DNA from: Bacteroidota bacterium
GTDB taxonomy: Bacteria > Bacteroidota > Bacteroidia > Chitinophagales > UBA8649
DNA: 9,062 bases
Direction of reading: 5' to 3'
Assembly (NCBI GenBank): GCA_003447535.1
Contig: DLYY01000186.1
Location: forward strand, 1 to 9,062
Shown: positions 6,257 to 9,062 of the stretch, in pieces
Layout: every line of letters begins with the position of its first letter
Numbering within the stretch: the first letter of the stretch is position 1
Made by a program: the position numbers and the translations under genes
Notes under the pieces: generated by a model
What the model was told of the DNA's origin: nothing
What the model saw: the letters and a program-made list of their open reading frames with translations, nothing else
Database searches by the model: none

Positions 6257-9022
6257 GTGAATCACCTTACTCGCCTTTTCTGTCTCCTTATTGCATGTAT
6301 GACATATGTCTGTTCGCTTCATGCGACGCATTACAGGGCAGGAGAAATCTATTATGAGACCATTGGTCCACAGACGATTCGTCTGACCATTGTAACCTAC
6401 AGTAAGGTAAGTGACCAATCGGCGGCAGCTGACCGTGATAGTCTATTGCTAGATTGGGGCGATGGCACACAAGAACTTGTATTGCGTTCGAACGGTCCCG
6501 ATCTGGACTTTAATGGGGTTCCTGATGGCGTGATCATTGGGGATGATGTAAAGCTCAATCAATACACGGCGGTGCACACCTATCCTGGGGTTTCTACCTA
6601 TGTTGTATCCATGCTCGATCAAAATCGTATTGACGATATTATCAATATTGCTGGTGGAGCTGGGGGGTCGGTCAATATTGCTTTCTACGTAGAGGATTCC
6701 ATCTTTTACCGAGATCCGAACATTTTTGGATTGAATTCATCGCCGATTCTTTTCAATCCACCTATCGACTACGCCAACGTTCAGGATACTTTCCTACACA
6801 ATCCCAATGCCTACGATGCCGATGGGGACAGTTTAGTTTTTTCACTGATCTCACCGCTTCAGGCTCCTGGTCTCAATGTACCAGCCTACGTCAATCCCGA
6901 TCAAATCATTCCTGGTGCGAACAATAACTTCACTATAAACCCACGCACGGGTGAGCTCCTCTGGGCAACTCCTCAACAAGTCGGTATCTACAATATTGCG
7001 ATACTTGTCGAAGAATATCGAAACTTTGACGGGGTAGCGGTAAAAATGGGTACGGTGATTCGCGATATGCAGATCATTGTCGTCAATGAGCCTAATGACC
7101 CTCCTCAGTTAGCATCAATTGCTGATACGTGCATCACAGCAGGCGATACTCTGGTGCTGAATCTTAGCGCTACAGACCCTAACTCAAGTGATGTCGTTAC
7201 CATAAGTGCTAATGGAGCACCCATCATTGACTTCCCTGATCGAACCGCGTTTTCTGAAGTGCCTGGTAATCCTGCAACAGCCACCTTTGCTTGGGCTACG
7301 GTTTGCAGCGATATCAGTGCAGGGGAATATCAATTGATATTTAAAGCGGAAGATGACTACGTGTCTGTAAGCGGTACGCCTATTCCATTAGTCGATATCG
7401 AATCCTTTTTAGTGAAGGTTGTTCCCCCGCCGCCTACAGGCCTTCTGGCCACCGTGTTTGGCAATGATATCACCTTAACTTGGGATGCGCCCTATGCCTG
7501 TGAGACCTCAGATGCCTTCCAATATTTTACTGTCTATCGAAGATATGGATGTGGTGTGGGAAGCTTTGGCTGTAATGCAGATTTAGCCTCGCTGGGTTAT
7601 GAAGTAGTGGGTACAAACATTACGGCGTCAAGCTTTACCGATACTGATGTTCCTTCGGGCCATGAATACAGCTATGTTGTGGTGGCAGAATTCTTTAATC
7701 AGCAGGCCTCGCCTAATGCACCTGCCTATAATGCAGTGAGCAGTGTTCCTTCCGACGAAGCCTGCGTGGTCTTACCCCTTGTAGATCCCATAATCATCAA
7801 TGTAGATGTTATATCAACTGATGCGTCAAGCGGGGAGGTTTTTGTGCGTTGGAGACGACCTCTAGCCGATAGTACAGCCCTTGATACCCTTGCAGAAGTT
7901 GGTCCTTATCGATTTGAAGTCTTTGGAGAAGCAGCATTTGCTCCTGCGCCAGGTACGCTTCGTAATGCATCATTAAGCGCGCTCTACTCAGGCTTGATTG
8001 ATACTTCCTTTACGGATAACGGACTTAATACACAGTCTTCTCCGCAATCGTATAAGGTGGATTTCTTTACAAGAGATAGCAATCAGTTTAGTCAAAGTCT
8101 TCCGGCATCGTCCATCTATCTATCTGTTGGTGCCCAAAACGAAGCATTGAACTTGACTTGGCAGGAAGATGTACCTTGGAATAACACGTCCTACGTGGTC
8201 TATCGAAGCCTAGATGATGGAGTAGTATTTGATTCCTTAACCACTGTAGCGACTGCCTCCTATCTTGATACAGGCCTCGTCAATGATTCTAACTATTGCT
8301 ATTATGTGGAGAGTTATGGAGCCTATACATTAGCCGAGCTGGCCAATGATACCTTGATCAATAAATCACAACGCATTTGTGGTATTCCAATTGATACCAT
8401 TCCTCCTTGTCCGCCTGCCTTGACGGTTAGTAATGACTGCGATCTAGTGGGTAATGATTTAGGAGTTTTCCGCTTTGATAACCGCTTGGAATGGACGCAA
8501 GACAACGGATGTGGTGAGGATGTAGAGTCCTTTAATATCTATGTTTCAGAAGATGGTGGATCGACTTATAATCTTGTTGGCAACACGTCAGACCTTTTCT
8601 ACACGGATTTCTCATTGCTTTCCTTTGCTCGCTGTTATGTTGTGACTTCGGTGGATGGCTTTGGTAATGAGAGCCTAACAGGAGATACGGTTTGCGTGGA
8701 GAATTGCCCCATCTATGAGTTACCCAATACTTTTACGCCCAATGGTGATGGCCAGAATGATTTGTATACGCCGAGAATGCCGTATCGCTTTATTGAATCT
8801 GTAGAGTTTCGCATTTATCACTCCTGGGGGAACCTGGTCTTTGAGACAACAGACCCTGATATCAATTGGGATGGAAGTGTGCTCAACGGGGCACAGGCTT
8901 CAGAAGGAGTCTATCTCTACGAAGGAAAAGCTTATGTACGCACGACAAGCGGCCTTCAGGCGATTGATTTACCTCTCGGTGCTGGAAACGGAGGATTTAT
9001 TCATTTAATACGCAGTCAATAA
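6257..9022 (+). CDS. secreted multidomain protein with gliding-motility/T9SS type B C-terminal sorting domain
   Basis: The 921-residue product from GTG at 6257 begins with a probable Sec signal peptide: R6, a hydrophobic core (about 7-19) and SLHA before THYRAGEIYYE. Order of parts: a PKD-like region (about 24-130) with DWGDGT (66-71) and HTYPGVSTY (107-115); a cadherin/Ig-like region with YDADGDSLVF (186-195) and TINPRTGELLW (226-236); a further Ig-like module from NDPPQL (about 280); four fibronectin-III-like modules at about 393-505, 509-612, 615-712 and 713-815; and a C-terminal domain (about 817-921) with NTFTPNGDGQNDLY (824-837) and YHSWGNLVFE. That last part is the gliding-motility-associated, type B T9SS sorting domain. 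The protein is expected at the cell surface or released, probably as an adhesin-like structural protein; no catalytic domain is recognised. Start choice: GTG places the signal peptide correctly; TTG at 6215 would add 14 residues. An earlier ATG at 6122 lies deep in sdhB and is rejected. The stop overlaps the riboflavin synthase ATG. Confidence 0.85.
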   Translation: MNHLTRLFCLLIACMTYVCSLHATHYRAGEIYYETIGPQTIRLTIVTYSKVSDQSAAADRDSLLLDWGDGTQELVLRSNGPDLDFNGVPDGVIIGDDVKLNQYTAVHTYPGVSTYVVSMLDQNRIDDIINIAGGAGGSVNIAFYVEDSIFYRDPNIFGLNSSPILFNPPIDYANVQDTFLHNPNAYDADGDSLVFSLISPLQAPGLNVPAYVNPDQIIPGANNNFTINPRTGELLWATPQQVGIYNIAILVEEYRNFDGVAVKMGTVIRDMQIIVVNEPNDPPQLASIADTCITAGDTLVLNLSATDPNSSDVVTISANGAPIIDFPDRTAFSEVPGNPATATFAWATVCSDISAGEYQLIFKAEDDYVSVSGTPIPLVDIESFLVKVVPPPPTGLLATVFGNDITLTWDAPYACETSDAFQYFTVYRRYGCGVGSFGCNADLASLGYEVVGTNITASSFTDTDVPSGHEYSYVVVAEFFNQQASPNAPAYNAVSSVPSDEACVVLPLVDPIIINVDVISTDASSGEVFVRWRRPLADSTALDTLAEVGPYRFEVFGEAAFAPAPGTLRNASLSALYSGLIDTSFTDNGLNTQSSPQSYKVDFFTRDSNQFSQSLPASSIYLSVGAQNEALNLTWQEDVPWNNTSYVVYRSLDDGVVFDSLTTVATASYLDTGLVNDSNYCYYVESYGAYTLAELANDTLINKSQRICGIPIDTIPPCPPALTVSNDCDLVGNDLGVFRFDNRLEWTQDNGCGEDVESFNIYVSEDGGSTYNLVGNTSDLFYTDFSLLSFARCYVVTSVDGFGNESLTGDTVCVENCPIYELPNTFTPNGDGQNDLYTPRMPYRFIESVEFRIYHSWGNLVFETTDPDINWDGSVLNGAQASEGVYLYEGKAYVRTTSGLQAIDLPLGAGNGGFIHLIRSQ

Positions 9023-9062
9023 TGTTTACGGGGATTATCGAAGCTCAAGCTACAGTTGAAGA
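9022..9062 (+). CDS. ribE: riboflavin synthase, N-terminal fragment (cut by window edge)
   Basis: An ATG at 9022-9024 shares one base with the preceding stop codon (TAATG). The 13 complete codons before the right edge read MFTGIIEAQATVE. MFTGI(I/V)E is the highly conserved N-terminus of riboflavin synthase alpha chain, which dismutates two 6,7-dimethyl-8-ribityllumazine molecules to riboflavin and a pyrimidinedione. Only the start is visible, so the call rests on this short signature. The one-base overlap suggests translational coupling to the upstream secreted-protein gene. Riboflavin feeds FAD synthesis, and SdhA uses FAD, but that link may be coincidental. The symbol is ribE in some naming schemes and ribC in others. 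Confidence 0.8.
   Translation, partial: MFTGIIEAQATVE

Noticed and set aside
6290..6301. Lipobox-like LIAC (residues 11-14 of the cargo protein), suggesting a lipoprotein
   Set aside because: The hydrophobic stretch before this cysteine would be too short and continues past it to YVC; SLHA before THYRAGE is a better signal peptidase I site. T9SS sorting also argues for a normal Sec signal.
1..9062. CRISPR arrays, insertion sequences, tRNA or rRNA genes, or a novel defence system
   Set aside because: No regularly spaced repeats, transposase-like proteins, terminal inverted repeats or structured RNA genes were seen; almost the whole window is occupied by recognisable protein genes.

Overview
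The window reads as a normal, gene-dense piece of a Bacteroidota chromosome. The pointers are a Bacteroidetes-type YfhO membrane protein, a succinate:quinone oxidoreductase in the order C-A-B with a single b558-type membrane anchor, a very large secreted protein ending in a gliding-motility/type IX secretion (T9SS) type B sorting domain, and -7 promoter motifs of the TAnnTTTG form. The class cannot be fixed from this sequence alone; a marine flavobacterial or related lineage would fit.

Layout. Positions 315 to 1 (minus strand) hold the N-terminal 105 codons of a YfhO-family membrane protein that runs off the left edge. A 164-base divergent spacer (316-479) follows, with a good TTTA-N19-TATTTTTG promoter for the rightward genes. 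From 480 to the right edge every gene lies on the plus strand with very short gaps or overlaps: a family 2 glycosyltransferase (TTG start), a GmhA-like sedoheptulose-7-phosphate isomerase, a GmhB-like HAD phosphatase (overlapping gmhA), then sdhC, sdhA and sdhB, then a 921-residue secreted multidomain protein with PKD-like, cadherin/Ig-like and fibronectin-III-like modules and a T9SS sorting domain, and finally the first 13 codons of riboflavin synthase, whose ATG overlaps the preceding stop codon by one base.

How the genes fit together. The first three plus-strand genes point to heptose or other surface-glycan synthesis, with two sugar-phosphate steps and a membrane-anchored transferase; the kinase and nucleotidyltransferase steps are not in the window. 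sdhCAB encodes complex II (succinate to fumarate, electrons to quinone, most likely menaquinone). The large protein is predicted to be exported by Sec and then across the outer membrane by the T9SS. Riboflavin synthase makes the precursor of FAD, which is the covalent cofactor of SdhA. No strong intrinsic terminator was seen, so long polycistronic transcripts are possible, with an internal promoter candidate at the end of sdhB.

No mobile element, CRISPR array, tRNA, rRNA or evidently new defence or biosynthetic system was seen. The most useful points beyond routine annotation are the two edge-truncated genes, the zinc-loop-less GmhB, the compact divergent promoter region, and the tight linkage of a T9SS cargo gene with sdhCAB and riboflavin synthase.
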